A stretch of 5,914 bases of DNA from contig JACRHQ010000020.1 in assembly GCA_016217585.1 (NCBI GenBank), positions 1-5,914 on the forward strand. The letters are read 5' to 3'. How positions within the stretch are numbered: the stretch's first letter is position 1; each line of letters starts with the position of its first letter. Positions 1 to 5,914 of the stretch are shown piece by piece. Below the pieces are notes generated by a model that ran no database searches, was not told where the DNA came from, and saw only the letters and a program-made list of their open reading frames with translations. The DNA is from Candidatus Omnitrophota bacterium (GTDB lineage Bacteria; Omnitrophota; Gorgyraeia; Zapsychrales; Zapsychraceae). The position numbers and the translations under genes are program-made.

Positions 1-181
1 CTTTTGTGACGTTATACGTCGGGATAGGGAAGGTGAAGACCCTCCCCCGGGCGTCGCCTTCCAGCATCACTTCCAGAAAGGCCTTGTTAAACATTTCCTG
101 TTCTTTCCCGAATTCCTTGTAGGTCGCGTCCTGGACCTTCCCGCCGATAATAACTCCCTGGTCCTGAAAATAGGAAGGCTG
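1..181 (-). pseudogene. nrdD: Continuation of nrdD in the same frame after the TAG, cut by the window edge
   Basis: Reading directly on from the TAG at 184-182 gives 60 further codons with no stop and no frameshift. They begin QPSYFQDQGVIIGGK, continue with MFNKAFLEVMLEGDARGR and end FTFPIPTYNVTK at the left edge. These segments are typical of the middle of NrdD, and no residues appear to be missing across the junction with TNISMDL. This segment has no start codon with a good ribosome binding site; the first in-frame ATG (before FNKAF) lacks one and would leave out conserved residues. It is therefore not a convincing separate gene. It is entered as a pseudogene segment for want of a better type; if the TAG is read through or is a sequence error, it is simply part of nrdD. 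The catalytic C-terminus with the glycyl-radical motif lies outside the window. Confidence 0.75.
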
Positions 182-1030
182 CTACAGGTCCATCGAGATG
201 TTAGTAAAAGCCGTCTGGAACCCGACGCGGGTGGGGACATTGACGTTAAACACGAACTCCTGGAGGGCCTGCTTGACTTCCCTGTACGTCAACCCGTCGT
301 AACGGATAAACGGCGCGAGGAGCGTGTCGAAGTTCGAGAACGCCTGGGCGCCGGCGGCCTCGCCCTGCAGGGTATAGAAGAAATTCACGATCTGCCCCAG
401 GGCGCTGCGCAGGTGTTTGGCCGGGGCCGATTCCATCTTTCCGGAAACACCCTTGAACCCTTCCACCAGCAGGTCCTGCAGGTCCCAGCCCACGCAATAG
501 ACACTGACGAGCCCCAGGTCATGGATATGGAGGTCCCCGTCGCTGTAAGCTTCCTTGATCCCGCGCGGGTAAACCTTGTTGAGCCAGTAAACCTTGCTCA
601 CTTCGGAAGAGATGTAGTGGTTCAACCCCTGGAGCGAGAACGCCATATTGCTGTTCTCGTTGACCCGCCAGTCCTCCTTGTTCAGATAGCGGGTGACAAG
701 GTCCGTGTTAAACTTGTTGGCGATCTCGCGCAGCTGGGCGTGCTGCTCGCGGTAAAGGATATAGGCTTTGGCGGTCTTGCGGTAGGGGGACGTGAGCAGG
801 ACCTCTTCGACGATGTCCTGGATTTCCTCGACGGATGGCGGATAGTTCTTAAGCAGTTGATGGAGAAGATTGACCGCGCGCATCGTTAATTTTTGGGCCG
901 TTTCCCGGTTGAACTCGCCGGTGGCCTCCCCCGCCTTTTGAATAGCGCTGAGAATCTTGTCCGGGTTGAAAGATTCTTGTTCCCCGTTTCGCTTGATAAC
1001 GTTGGTTAACGTCTTTGTTGCCTCATGCAT
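182..1030 (-). CDS. nrdD: Anaerobic (class III) ribonucleoside-triphosphate reductase NrdD, N-terminal part ending at an in-frame TAG
   Basis: NrdD is the oxygen-sensitive glycyl-radical enzyme that makes deoxyribonucleotides from ribonucleoside triphosphates in the cytoplasm under anaerobiosis. The NrdG activase that installs the radical is not in view. The 282 residues open with an ATP-cone (about 9-100: VIKRNGEQESF at 11-21, VEEIQDIV at 67-74, ILYREQH at 91-97), the nucleotide-sensing allosteric domain. The start of the catalytic barrel follows: SLQGLNHYIS near 132-141, HIHDLG at 168-173, YCVGWDL at 178-184 and LQGEAAGAQAFSNFD at 221-235. The ATG at 1030 has AGGAGG six nucleotides upstream. 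The frame stops at TAG (182-184) just after TNISMDL, far short of the usual 600-700 residues, but conserved NrdD sequence continues in the same frame beyond it (entry 1-181). The product is therefore an intact NrdD read through TAG, or a nonsense-broken gene. Family assignment is certain; functional state is not. No convincing own promoter was seen, so co-transcription with nrdAB is possible. Confidence 0.9.
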   Translation of the reverse strand: MHEATKTLTNVIKRNGEQESFNPDKILSAIQKAGEATGEFNRETAQKLTMRAVNLLHQLLKNYPPSVEEIQDIVEEVLLTSPYRKTAKAYILYREQHAQLREIANKFNTDLVTRYLNKEDWRVNENSNMAFSLQGLNHYISSEVSKVYWLNKVYPRGIKEAYSDGDLHIHDLGLVSVYCVGWDLQDLLVEGFKGVSGKMESAPAKHLRSALGQIVNFFYTLQGEAAGAQAFSNFDTLLAPFIRYDGLTYREVKQALQEFVFNVNVPTRVGFQTAFTNISMDL

Positions 1031-1162
1031 CCTGCGCCTCCTATGTTATGAAAATTTTAGTCTGTGCTTCGCCCCGCATCCGCTGATGAGGGACTTCACC
1101 CTTCGGACATAGAAAGTTAACACGCCCTCAGGGTGATTTTGCTCCGCCTCTGCGGAGCAAAA
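1031..1162 (-). other. nrdB-nrdD intergenic region with overlapping complementary segments
   Basis: This 132-nt gap contains no gene. In the transcript sense it holds the second half of the 16-bp inverted repeat (1132-1147), then TGAGGG (1130-1125), which can pair with CCCTCA (1092-1087) around an inner ACTT/AAGT pair. TCACCCT (1136-1130) can instead pair with AGGGTGA (1102-1096). The TCACCCT pairing excludes both the base of the first hairpin and the TGAGGG hairpin, so the leader has at least two mutually exclusive folds. AAAATTTT at 1051-1058 is self-complementary. A TAAAAT that could act as a -10 element lies at 1055-1060, but no matching -35 is visible. Candidate roles are an attenuator or leader of nrdD, an RNA-processing site, or a dispersed intergenic repeat. 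The base pairs are seen in the sequence; the function is inferred. Confidence 0.45.
1033..1042 (-). promoter_or_regulatory. Ribosome binding site of nrdD
   Basis: The message reads ATAGGAGGCGCAGG directly before ATG at 1030. AGGAGG is close to the anti-Shine-Dalgarno complement and lies six nucleotides from the ATG. It fixes the nrdD start. Confidence 0.7.
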
Positions 1163-1167
1163 TCACC
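1132..1167 (-). repeat. Perfect 16-bp inverted repeat (hairpin) across the nrdB stop codon
   Basis: In the transcript sense the arms are GGTGATTTTGCTCCGC (1167-1152) and GCGGAGCAAAATCACC (1147-1132), with a 4-nt AGAG loop and no mismatch in 16 base pairs. The 5' arm starts in the last Trp codon of nrdB and includes its TGA stop. There is no T-tract after the 3' arm on either strand (CTGAGG follows on the minus strand), so it does not look like a standard intrinsic terminator. It could protect the nrdAB mRNA 3' end, act as a processing site that sets nrdD expression apart from nrdAB, or be a REP-like repeat element. Confidence 0.7.
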
Positions 1168-2215
1168 ACTCCAAAGCACCCCCCGTCTGGTATTCCGTCA
1201 CGCGGGTTTCAAAAAAATTCTTCTCTTTCTTCAAATCAATGACTTCGCTCATCCACGGGAACGGGTTGCCGGAGCCATACTGTTGAGAAAGGCGAAGCCT
1301 TTCGAAACGCCGATCGGCGAGATATTGGACGTATTCCTGCAAAAGGGCCTGATTAAGCCCCAGAATGCCGTCCTTCAGGCAGTCCTGGATGTAATTGAGC
1401 TCGAGCTTGACCGCGCGCTTGATAAAATCGATCATCTGCGCCCTGAATTCTTCGGTCCACACCGCCGGGTTCTCATCGACGATCGTGTTGATCAGTTCAA
1501 TCCCGAAGTTCATGTGGATGCTCTCATCGCGCAGGATGTACTGGATCTGCTCGCAGGTGCCGGGGATACGGTTCTGCCGGCCGAAGGAAAGCATGGTGAC
1601 GAACCCCCCGTAGAAAAAGATCCCCTCGGTAATGACGTAGAGCCCGATCATATTTTTAAGGAGCGTCTGCAGGCCTTCGGTTGTCCTGGTGTCGAGGTTG
1701 GGGTCCAGCACGCCGGCCGTACAGCTCATCGCGTGCTCGTCCTTGCGGTAGATCGTCTCCACCTCGCGGTACATGTTGAACATCTCCCCTTCATCGAGCG
1801 ACAACGACTGCACGATGTACTGGAAGGCGTGGATGTGGATCGCCTCCTCAAAGGCCTGGCGTAAAAGATATTGCCGGCATTCGGGGTTGTCCACGCAGCG
1901 GTAGACGGCGAGGACAAGGTTGTTGCCGACGAGCGATTCGGCGGTCGCGAAAAAACCCAGCACGCGCTTGATGACACGGCGCTCCTGGTCGGTAAACGCC
2001 CCGGGGTCCTTCCACTGCTCGATGTCGCGCTGCATGGAGACTTCGGTGGGCATCCAGTTGTTGGCGCAGCCGTCGAGATAATAATGCCACGCCCCCTTAT
2101 ACTTGATTGGGACGAGCTGATTGCAATCGACCGTGCGGTCGTTGTTGATGACCTTCTTGTTATCGGCCGTGACCCGGCTGGAACTCATCCCGGGCAATGA
2201 TGGTGCGCTGTCCAT
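1163..2215 (-). CDS. nrdB: Ribonucleoside-diphosphate reductase small subunit NrdB, class Ic (Mn/Fe) type
   Basis: NrdB (R2) carries the dimetal cofactor that generates the oxidising equivalent passed to NrdA for NDP reduction. The 350-residue protein is a complete ferritin-like R2. Numbering from the ATG at 2215, the metal ligands are all present: E93 ([10 protein letters not shown]), E124 and H127 ([10 protein letters not shown]), E197 (ITEGIFF), E231 and H234 (RDESIHMNF). The residue that is the radical Tyr in class Ia proteins is Phe here (F131). This matches Chlamydia trachomatis R2, the class Ic prototype with a Mn(IV)/Fe(III) cofactor, with the same ligand spacing; its first ligand is also Glu rather than Asp. 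W54, Y226 and the C-terminal Y342 match the electron-transfer residues. An upstream in-frame ATG at 2248 overlaps the nrdA stop and has no ribosome binding site, whereas ATG 2215 follows AAGGAGG by 5 nt. It lies 23 nt after nrdA, so the two are surely one operon. It stops with TGA inside a hairpin. Confidence 0.96.
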   Translation of the reverse strand: MDSAPSLPGMSSSRVTADNKKVINNDRTVDCNQLVPIKYKGAWHYYLDGCANNWMPTEVSMQRDIEQWKDPGAFTDQERRVIKRVLGFFATAESLVGNNLVLAVYRCVDNPECRQYLLRQAFEEAIHIHAFQYIVQSLSLDEGEMFNMYREVETIYRKDEHAMSCTAGVLDPNLDTRTTEGLQTLLKNMIGLYVITEGIFFYGGFVTMLSFGRQNRIPGTCEQIQYILRDESIHMNFGIELINTIVDENPAVWTEEFRAQMIDFIKRAVKLELNYIQDCLKDGILGLNQALLQEYVQYLADRRFERLRLSQQYGSGNPFPWMSEVIDLKKEKNFFETRVTEYQTGGALEW

Positions 2216-2227
2216 GACTTCCTCCTT
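2216..2227 (-). promoter_or_regulatory. Ribosome binding site deciding the nrdB start
   Basis: AAGGAGG (2227-2221) followed by AAGTC and ATG at 2215 is a near-perfect Shine-Dalgarno. It lies inside the longer open frame that begins at ATG 2248, and so argues for the 350-residue form over the 361-residue one. Confidence 0.75.
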
Positions 2228-2238
2228 ACAAAATACTA

Positions 2239-5200
2239 CTACTGACATGCTTCACAATCTTCCTTGAATTCCTTTGCCTTAACGGCCGGCGGGGGTGGCT
2301 GCGCGGCGGGCTGCGCCGGCGCGGCTTGCGTTGGCGTATCCACCACGCGGCCGGATTCATCACGCTCGCGGCGCCCGACGACGTTGCTGTATTTGGTGAT
2401 GTCCAGCGTGCTTTTCTCGATACGGGTCGCGCCCATCGAACGCAGATAATAAGTGGTCTTCAATCCCTTTTCCCAGGCCATCAGATACATGTCGCTGACT
2501 TTCTGGCCGCTCGGTTTGGCCTGGTAAAGGTTCAGCGACTGGCCCATGTCGATCCATTTCTGCCGCCGGCTGGCCGCTTCAATGAGCCATTCATAATCGA
2601 TCTCAAAGGCGGTGGCGTATTTGCGTTTTAACTCCGCCGGGATCCGGGCGATCTCCTGGACGCTCCCGTCGAAATACTTCAGGTCGTCGATCATCTCCTT
2701 GTCCCAGAGCCCGAGTTTCTTCAGGTCCTCCACGAGGAATTCGTTGACCACGGTAAACTCCCCGGAGAGGTTGCTTTTGACGAAGATGTTCTTATAGATC
2801 GGCTCGATGGATGCCGTGACGCCGACGATATTGCCGATAGTGGCGGTCGGGGCGATGGCCATGACCAGGCTGTTACGGATGCCGTGTCTTTTTAATTCCG
2901 CGCGCACCGGAGCCCAGTCCATCCGGCAGGTGCGGTCGATGTTCAGATACCCCCCGCGTTCTTCTTCCAGAAGCGCGAGCGTGTCGATGGGCAGAAGCCC
3001 CCGGTCCCACTTCGACCCGCGGTACGTCGAATAAGCCCCCCGTTCTTTGGCGAGCGCGATCGACGCCTGGATAGCATAATACGAAATGGCCTCCATACTC
3101 TCGTCGGCAAACGCGACCGCTTCCGGCGAGGCGTAGCTTAAGTCACGGATAAAAAGCGCGTCCTGGAACCCCATTAGTCCTAAGCCCACCGGACGGTGCT
3201 TTTGATTCGCGGTCTCCGCTTCTTTGGTCGGATAATAATTGATGTCCACCACGTTATCGAGCATGCGGACCGTCGTGTGGATGGTCTCCTTCAGTTTCGC
3301 GTGGTCGATCCCCGCCGGAGTCACGTGCGCGGCAAGGTTGACCGACCCCAGATTACAGACGGCGGTTTCCTCTTTGGAAGTGTTCAACAGGATTTCCGTG
3401 CACAAATTCGAGCTGTGGATGACACCGGCGTGGTCTTGCGGCGAGCGGACATTGGAGGGGTCTTTCCAGGTGATCCACGGGTGCCCCGTCTCAAAAAGCA
3501 TGCTCAGGGTTTTGCGCCAGAGCTGCACGGCGGGAACGACCTTGCACTGTTTCATCTTGCCTTCGCGGGCGCGCTGCTCGTATTCGCAATAGTGACGTTC
3601 GAACTCCCGGCCGTAAATATGGTGCAGGTCCGGGACTTCGCTGGGGCTAAAAAGCGTCCACTCCCCGTTTTCCTTCACGCGCTTCATGAACAAATCCGGG
3701 ATCCAGGCGGCGGTGTGCATGTCGTGCGTGCGGCGGCGTTCGTCGCCGGTATTCTTGCGCAGTTCGATGAAATCCTCAAAGTCCTGGTGCCAGATCTCCA
3801 GGTAAGCGCACATGGCGCCCTGACGTTTGCCGCCCTGGTTGACGGCCACCGCCGTGTCGTTGGCGACCTTCATAAACGGGATTACCCCCTGGCTGCGGCC
3901 GTTGGTCCCTTTGATCCGGGCGCCGAGCGCGCGCACGTTCGTCCAGTCGTTGCCGAGCCCGCCGCTCCACTTCGAGAGCATGGCGTCGTCCTGGATGCAC
4001 TTGAAAATGTGGGAAAGGTCGTCTTCAATGGTCGTCAGGAAACAGGAAGAAAGCTGGGAATGCCGCGTGCCGGAATTAAACAGCGTCGGTGTGGAAGACG
4101 TAAAGCGAAACGTCGAGAGGACATCATAAAATTCCATCGCCTTCGCGTTTTTGGCCGCGCCCTCTTTCTTCGCGAGCCCCATGGCGACTCTCATCCAGAA
4201 AACCTGCGGCAGTTCAAGGCGTCTTTTGTCCCAATGGATAAAATACCGGTCATACAGCGTCTGCAGGCCCATGTAATGGAAAAGAAAATCCCGATTGGGT
4301 TTCAGGTAATGGCCCAGGGTCTTGAGGTCAAACTGCAAAAGGTCGGGGCTTAACAGCTCCAGCTCGACGGCGCGGTAGATGCAGGAGGCAAAATACGTCG
4401 CGTATTCCGTCCTCATCCGGTCAAAACTGACCTCCCGTCCCAGGGCCTCTTTATACAGATGAAGCAGAAGAAGCCTCGCCGCCACGAAAGTGTACTGCGG
4501 CTCTTTTTCCAGGAAAGCGCGCGCCGCCATGATCAGGGCGGTGGATATCTGTTCTTCGGTAATCCCGCTGTAGAAATTCTTCACCGCTTCCTGCAAGACC
4601 TCTTTGGCTGAAACATGGGCCAGCCCCTCGCAGCAGTCCGCGATGTGAAACCGGACATCCTCCAGCGGCAACGGCTCTTGCGTGCCGTCCCAGGAGATCT
4701 CCACGGGCTTTTCTCCCCGCTCCTGGACGCGCCGGACCCGGGAACGCTCCTCGCGGTAAGCGATATAGCGGTGGGCGATGTCGTGATACCCGGCCTTCAC
4801 CAGGTTTTTTTCAACGAGGTCCTGGACCTCCTCGATGCCGACGCATTTGCCTTCGGGCCAGAGGGCGCGGATGTCATTGACCACTTCGACGGCGATCTGC
4901 CGGGCGCTTTCCAGCAAAGCCCCGGTCAGGATCCCGTTATTGTGGGCCCGGAAAGCCTTGGCGATGGCGAGGGTGATTTTCTCCGGTTTGAAGGACACCG
5001 CCTTGCCGTCGCGCTTGGTTATCGTGTACAACTCAAAAAGGATCCGGCGCGCCGCGTGCCGCTTGCGGTAGTTGACGTAGAATTCCGCCGTTTCCTTAAA
5101 CCCGTTCTCGTAAAGCTGGCGGACGACCTCGTCCTGGATCTCCTCGACCGTCGCGTATTCTTTGTCCCGCAGGCGTTCGCGCAAAACGACAAAAACCCCC

Positions 5201-5385
5201 TGCGCCACACGCTCGACGTCACGGTTCATCTCGATGGACAGATCCACTTCGCGCGGCAGACCGGCCTGCTCTTTGAAGGCGTTGCCGATCGCTTTCTTCA
5301 CGCGCAGCTCGTTGAAGGCGACGATCTGGCCGTTACGTTTCTGAACCTTCATTTCCAAATCGGGGGACACTTTGGCTGGAAGCAT
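2239..5385 (-). CDS. nrdA: Ribonucleoside-diphosphate reductase large subunit NrdA with two N-terminal ATP-cones
   Basis: NrdA (R1) is the catalytic subunit of class I ribonucleotide reductase and works with NrdB to reduce NDPs to dNDPs. The 1,048 residues hold, in order: ATP-cone 1 (about 13-110, [11 protein letters not shown]), ATP-cone 2 (about 121-215, [11 protein letters not shown]), the helical N-terminal R1 domain (about 250-330) and the ten-stranded barrel. Catalytic residues are visible: C448 (SSCFL) and C677 (CNLGS) form the redox pair, N660, C662 and E664 lie in SSNLCTEI (thiyl radical Cys C662), and Y979-Y980 (TTYYLR) are the radical-transfer tyrosines. A Pro/Ala-rich tether (about 1017-1037) leads to the C-terminal CEAC (C1044, C1047), which re-reduces the active site. 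The gene is longer than the roughly 760-residue E. coli NrdA because of the extra cone and tail, and similar to the long chlamydial form. The ATG at 5385 has GGGAGG 10 nt upstream. It is first gene of nrdAB, behind a promoter with NrdR-like boxes. It ends with two consecutive TAG codons. Confidence 0.97.
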   Translation of the reverse strand: MLPAKVSPDLEMKVQKRNGQIVAFNELRVKKAIGNAFKEQAGLPREVDLSIEMNRDVERVAQGVFVVLRERLRDKEYATVEEIQDEVVRQLYENGFKETAEFYVNYRKRHAARRILFELYTITKRDGKAVSFKPEKITLAIAKAFRAHNNGILTGALLESARQIAVEVVNDIRALWPEGKCVGIEEVQDLVEKNLVKAGYHDIAHRYIAYREERSRVRRVQERGEKPVEISWDGTQEPLPLEDVRFHIADCCEGLAHVSAKEVLQEAVKNFYSGITEEQISTALIMAARAFLEKEPQYTFVAARLLLLHLYKEALGREVSFDRMRTEYATYFASCIYRAVELELLSPDLLQFDLKTLGHYLKPNRDFLFHYMGLQTLYDRYFIHWDKRRLELPQVFWMRVAMGLAKKEGAAKNAKAMEFYDVLSTFRFTSSTPTLFNSGTRHSQLSSCFLTTIEDDLSHIFKCIQDDAMLSKWSGGLGNDWTNVRALGARIKGTNGRSQGVIPFMKVANDTAVAVNQGGKRQGAMCAYLEIWHQDFEDFIELRKNTGDERRRTHDMHTAAWIPDLFMKRVKENGEWTLFSPSEVPDLHHIYGREFERHYCEYEQRAREGKMKQCKVVPAVQLWRKTLSMLFETGHPWITWKDPSNVRSPQDHAGVIHSSNLCTEILLNTSKEETAVCNLGSVNLAAHVTPAGIDHAKLKETIHTTVRMLDNVVDINYYPTKEAETANQKHRPVGLGLMGFQDALFIRDLSYASPEAVAFADESMEAISYYAIQASIALAKERGAYSTYRGSKWDRGLLPIDTLALLEEERGGYLNIDRTCRMDWAPVRAELKRHGIRNSLVMAIAPTATIGNIVGVTASIEPIYKNIFVKSNLSGEFTVVNEFLVEDLKKLGLWDKEMIDDLKYFDGSVQEIARIPAELKRKYATAFEIDYEWLIEAASRRQKWIDMGQSLNLYQAKPSGQKVSDMYLMAWEKGLKTTYYLRSMGATRIEKSTLDITKYSNVVGRRERDESGRVVDTPTQAAPAQPAAQPPPPAVKAKEFKEDCEACQ

Positions 5386-5395
5386 GCGGTCTATT

Positions 5396-5401
5396 CCTCC
5401 C
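5396..5401 (-). promoter_or_regulatory. Ribosome binding site of nrdA
   Basis: GGGAGG lies 10 nt before the ATG at 5385, slightly long but usable spacing. The next in-frame ATG (residue 12, 5352) lies inside the coding sequence just before the first ATP-cone, so a shorter start there cannot be fully excluded. Confidence 0.6.
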
Positions 5402-5423
5402 TGGGATCAAAAAATTTTCAGAT

Positions 5424-5439
5424 ATACAATATCTTGAAG
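5424..5439 (-). promoter_or_regulatory. NrdR box, promoter-distal copy
   Basis: On the plus strand it reads ATACAATATCTTGAAG. It matches 11 of 16 positions of the NrdR consensus acaCwAtATaTwGtgt as I recall it, with only one mismatch in the central ten bases (CAATATCTTG). It starts 30 bp from the other box, close to three helical turns, as expected for the tandem boxes bound by the Zn/ATP-cone repressor NrdR. It lies about 40 nt upstream of the nrdA start codon. Confidence 0.65.
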
Positions 5440-5453
5440 AAAATAACTGAATG

Positions 5454-5469
5454 ACACAACATATAGTAG
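5454..5469 (-). promoter_or_regulatory. NrdR box overlapping the nrdA -10 element
   Basis: On the plus strand it reads ACACAACATATAGTAG, matching 13 of 16 positions of the NrdR consensus. The core CAACATATAG has a single mismatch. It overlaps the whole -10 hexamer (5463-5468) and the expected transcription start, so a bound repressor would block RNA polymerase. Together with the box at 5424-5439 this predicts repression of nrdAB when dATP is plentiful. NrdR itself is not encoded in the window. Confidence 0.72.
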
Positions 5470-5491
5470 GCACGACAAACACTGAAGTCAA
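5463..5491 (-). promoter_or_regulatory. Sigma70-type promoter of nrdAB
   Basis: In the transcript sense, TTGACT (5491-5486, 5 of 6 to consensus) and TACTAT (5468-5463, 4 of 6) are separated by exactly 17 nt. An A-rich stretch upstream (GAAAAATCTAAAAT) could serve as an UP element. The predicted start of transcription falls about 7 nt past the -10, leaving a leader of about 70 nt before nrdA. The placement within the sodA-nrdA gap and under the NrdR-like box supports the call. Confidence 0.7.
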
Positions 5492-5536
5492 GCGGATTTT
5501 AGATTTTTCCTCTCGGGTAAATTCCTTCCTCAAACT

Positions 5537-5914
5537 TTATTTTATTTTTTGAAGTAAAGATTTGTACCGATTGCTCACCGCGCTCCAGTTGATCACGTTC
5601 CAGAACGCGGCAATGTAATCGGGACGGCGGTTTTGGTATTTCAGGTAATAAGCGTGTTCCCAGACGTCGATGCCGAGGACTGGAGTCCCTTTGCACTCAG
5701 CGACGTCCATCAGGGGGTTGTCCTGGTTGGGGGTTGAACAAACGCAGAGTTTTCCATTACTGACGGTGAGCCAGGCCCAGCCGCTGCCGAAACGCGTAGT
5801 TGCGGCAGTGGTGAATTTTTCTGTGAACGCGTCGAAGCTGCCGAAATCAGTTTTAATCGCGTCGGCCAGTTCGCCCGCGGGCACTCCGCCGGCCTTTGGC
5901 GCGAGGGTCTCCCA
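5537..5914 (-). CDS. sodA: Superoxide dismutase, Mn/Fe family, Mn-like; C-terminal 125 residues, 5' end outside the window
   Basis: Mn/Fe superoxide dismutase converts superoxide to hydrogen peroxide and oxygen. The frame is open to the right edge ([10 protein letters not shown]...), so the apparent GTG start at 5884 is internal. Visible are PAGELADAI (22-30 of family order; residues 12-20 here), GSGWAWL (43-49), [11 protein letters not shown] (60-70) and [18 protein letters not shown] (83-100). D83 and H87 (local numbering) are two of the four metal ligands; the two N-terminal His ligands lie outside. Gln in the NQD motif (local 64) is the second-sphere Gln position of Mn-SODs such as E. coli SodA, whereas Fe-SODs usually supply this Gln from the N-terminal half. 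A Mn or cambialistic enzyme is therefore more likely than a strict Fe one. It stops at TAA (5539-5537). No clear terminator follows. The next gene, nrdA, begins 151 nt on and has its own promoter. Confidence 0.93.
   Translation of the reverse strand, partial: WETLAPKAGGVPAGELADAIKTDFGSFDAFTEKFTTAATTRFGSGWAWLTVSNGKLCVCSTPNQDNPLMDVAECKGTPVLGIDVWEHAYYLKYQNRRPDYIAAFWNVINWSAVSNRYKSLLQKIK

Larger units (their letters stand above)
5386..5536 (-). other. sodA-nrdA intergenic control region
   Basis: This 151-nt AT-rich gap carries, in transcript order, the end of the sodA message (no hairpin terminator seen), an A-rich segment, the -35 and -10 elements, two NrdR-like boxes and the nrdA ribosome binding site. 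An open frame that spans it on the minus strand (5533-5333) starts at TTG and runs into nrdA in another frame; its residues look like no protein family, so it is not called as a gene. Confidence 0.6.

Noticed and set aside
182..184. Selenocysteine at the nrdD stop
   Set aside because: Selenocysteine is read from TGA, not TAG, and the position is not a catalytic cysteine.
413..889. Plus-strand open frame of 158 codons antisense to nrdD
   Set aside because: It mirrors conserved NrdD sequence and has no motif of its own.
1132..1167. Intrinsic terminator after nrdB
   Set aside because: The stem is strong but no run of T follows the 3' arm on either strand.
1133..1864. Plus-strand open frame of 243 codons antisense to nrdB
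   Set aside because: It mirrors the nrdB coding frame, and no independent signals support it.
2216..2248. Upstream ATG (2248) as the nrdB start
   Set aside because: It would overlap the nrdA stop and has no Shine-Dalgarno, while the ATG at 2215 has AAGGAGG at ideal spacing.
3196..4353. Long plus-strand open frame of 385 codons inside nrdA
   Set aside because: It lies wholly antisense to a certain nrdA catalytic domain, its translation shows no family motif, and long antisense frames are expected from GC-rich codon use.
4615..5454. Plus-strand open frame of 279 codons across the nrdA 5' end and into the promoter gap
   Set aside because: It is antisense to the conserved ATP-cones and reads through the nrdA control region; no ribosome binding site or recognisable domain.
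5333..5533. Minus-strand open frame of 66 codons between sodA and nrdA
   Set aside because: It covers the promoter and NrdR-like boxes, overlaps nrdA in another frame, starts with TTG and resembles no protein.
5882..5884. GTG at 5884 as the start of the superoxide dismutase
   Set aside because: The frame stays open to the window edge with family-typical residues ([10 protein letters not shown]) before it, and the N-terminal half of the enzyme would be missing.

Overview
The window holds a deoxyribonucleotide-synthesis locus, with every gene on the minus strand. Read in the direction of transcription (right to left) it contains: the 3' part of an iron/manganese superoxide dismutase gene (sodA-like, cut by the right edge); a 151-nt regulatory gap; nrdA (large subunit of an aerobic class I ribonucleotide reductase); nrdB (small subunit); a 132-nt gap rich in inverted repeats; and the 5' part of nrdD (anaerobic class III ribonucleotide reductase, cut by the left edge). 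The coding sequence is fairly GC-rich. NrdA is about 1,050 residues long with tandem N-terminal ATP-cones, and NrdB resembles the chlamydial protein closely enough to align residue by residue from memory. This suggests an uncultivated environmental bacterium, perhaps of the PVC/Omnitrophota kind. That placement is a guess from protein style, not something the window proves.

The genes fit together as a nucleotide-reduction module for fluctuating oxygen. NrdAB would reduce ribonucleoside diphosphates when oxygen is present. NrdD, a glycyl-radical enzyme, would do the same job without oxygen, and its activase NrdG is not in view. NrdB carries Phe where class Ia proteins carry the radical Tyr, together with all six metal ligands. 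That is the signature of class Ic (Mn/Fe) enzymes. The neighbouring superoxide dismutase looks like the Mn type.

The gap in front of nrdA holds a strong sigma70-type promoter (TTGACT, 17 nt, TACTAT). Two NrdR-box-like 16-mers start 30 bp apart, and the first covers the -10 element. nrdAB, and perhaps nrdD, are therefore probably under NrdR repression.

The most unusual point is in nrdD. The reading frame meets an in-frame TAG at 182-184 and then continues without any frame change through 60 more codons of well-conserved NrdD sequence to the window edge. nrdA itself ends in two consecutive TAG codons. The nrdD TAG may be a recent nonsense mutation, a sequence error, or a read-through or recoded codon; the window cannot decide. 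The second unusual point is the nrdB-nrdD gap, with a perfect 16-bp inverted repeat that starts within the last codons of nrdB and further complementary segments that allow competing folds. I see no tRNA, rRNA, CRISPR array, insertion sequence or phage gene.
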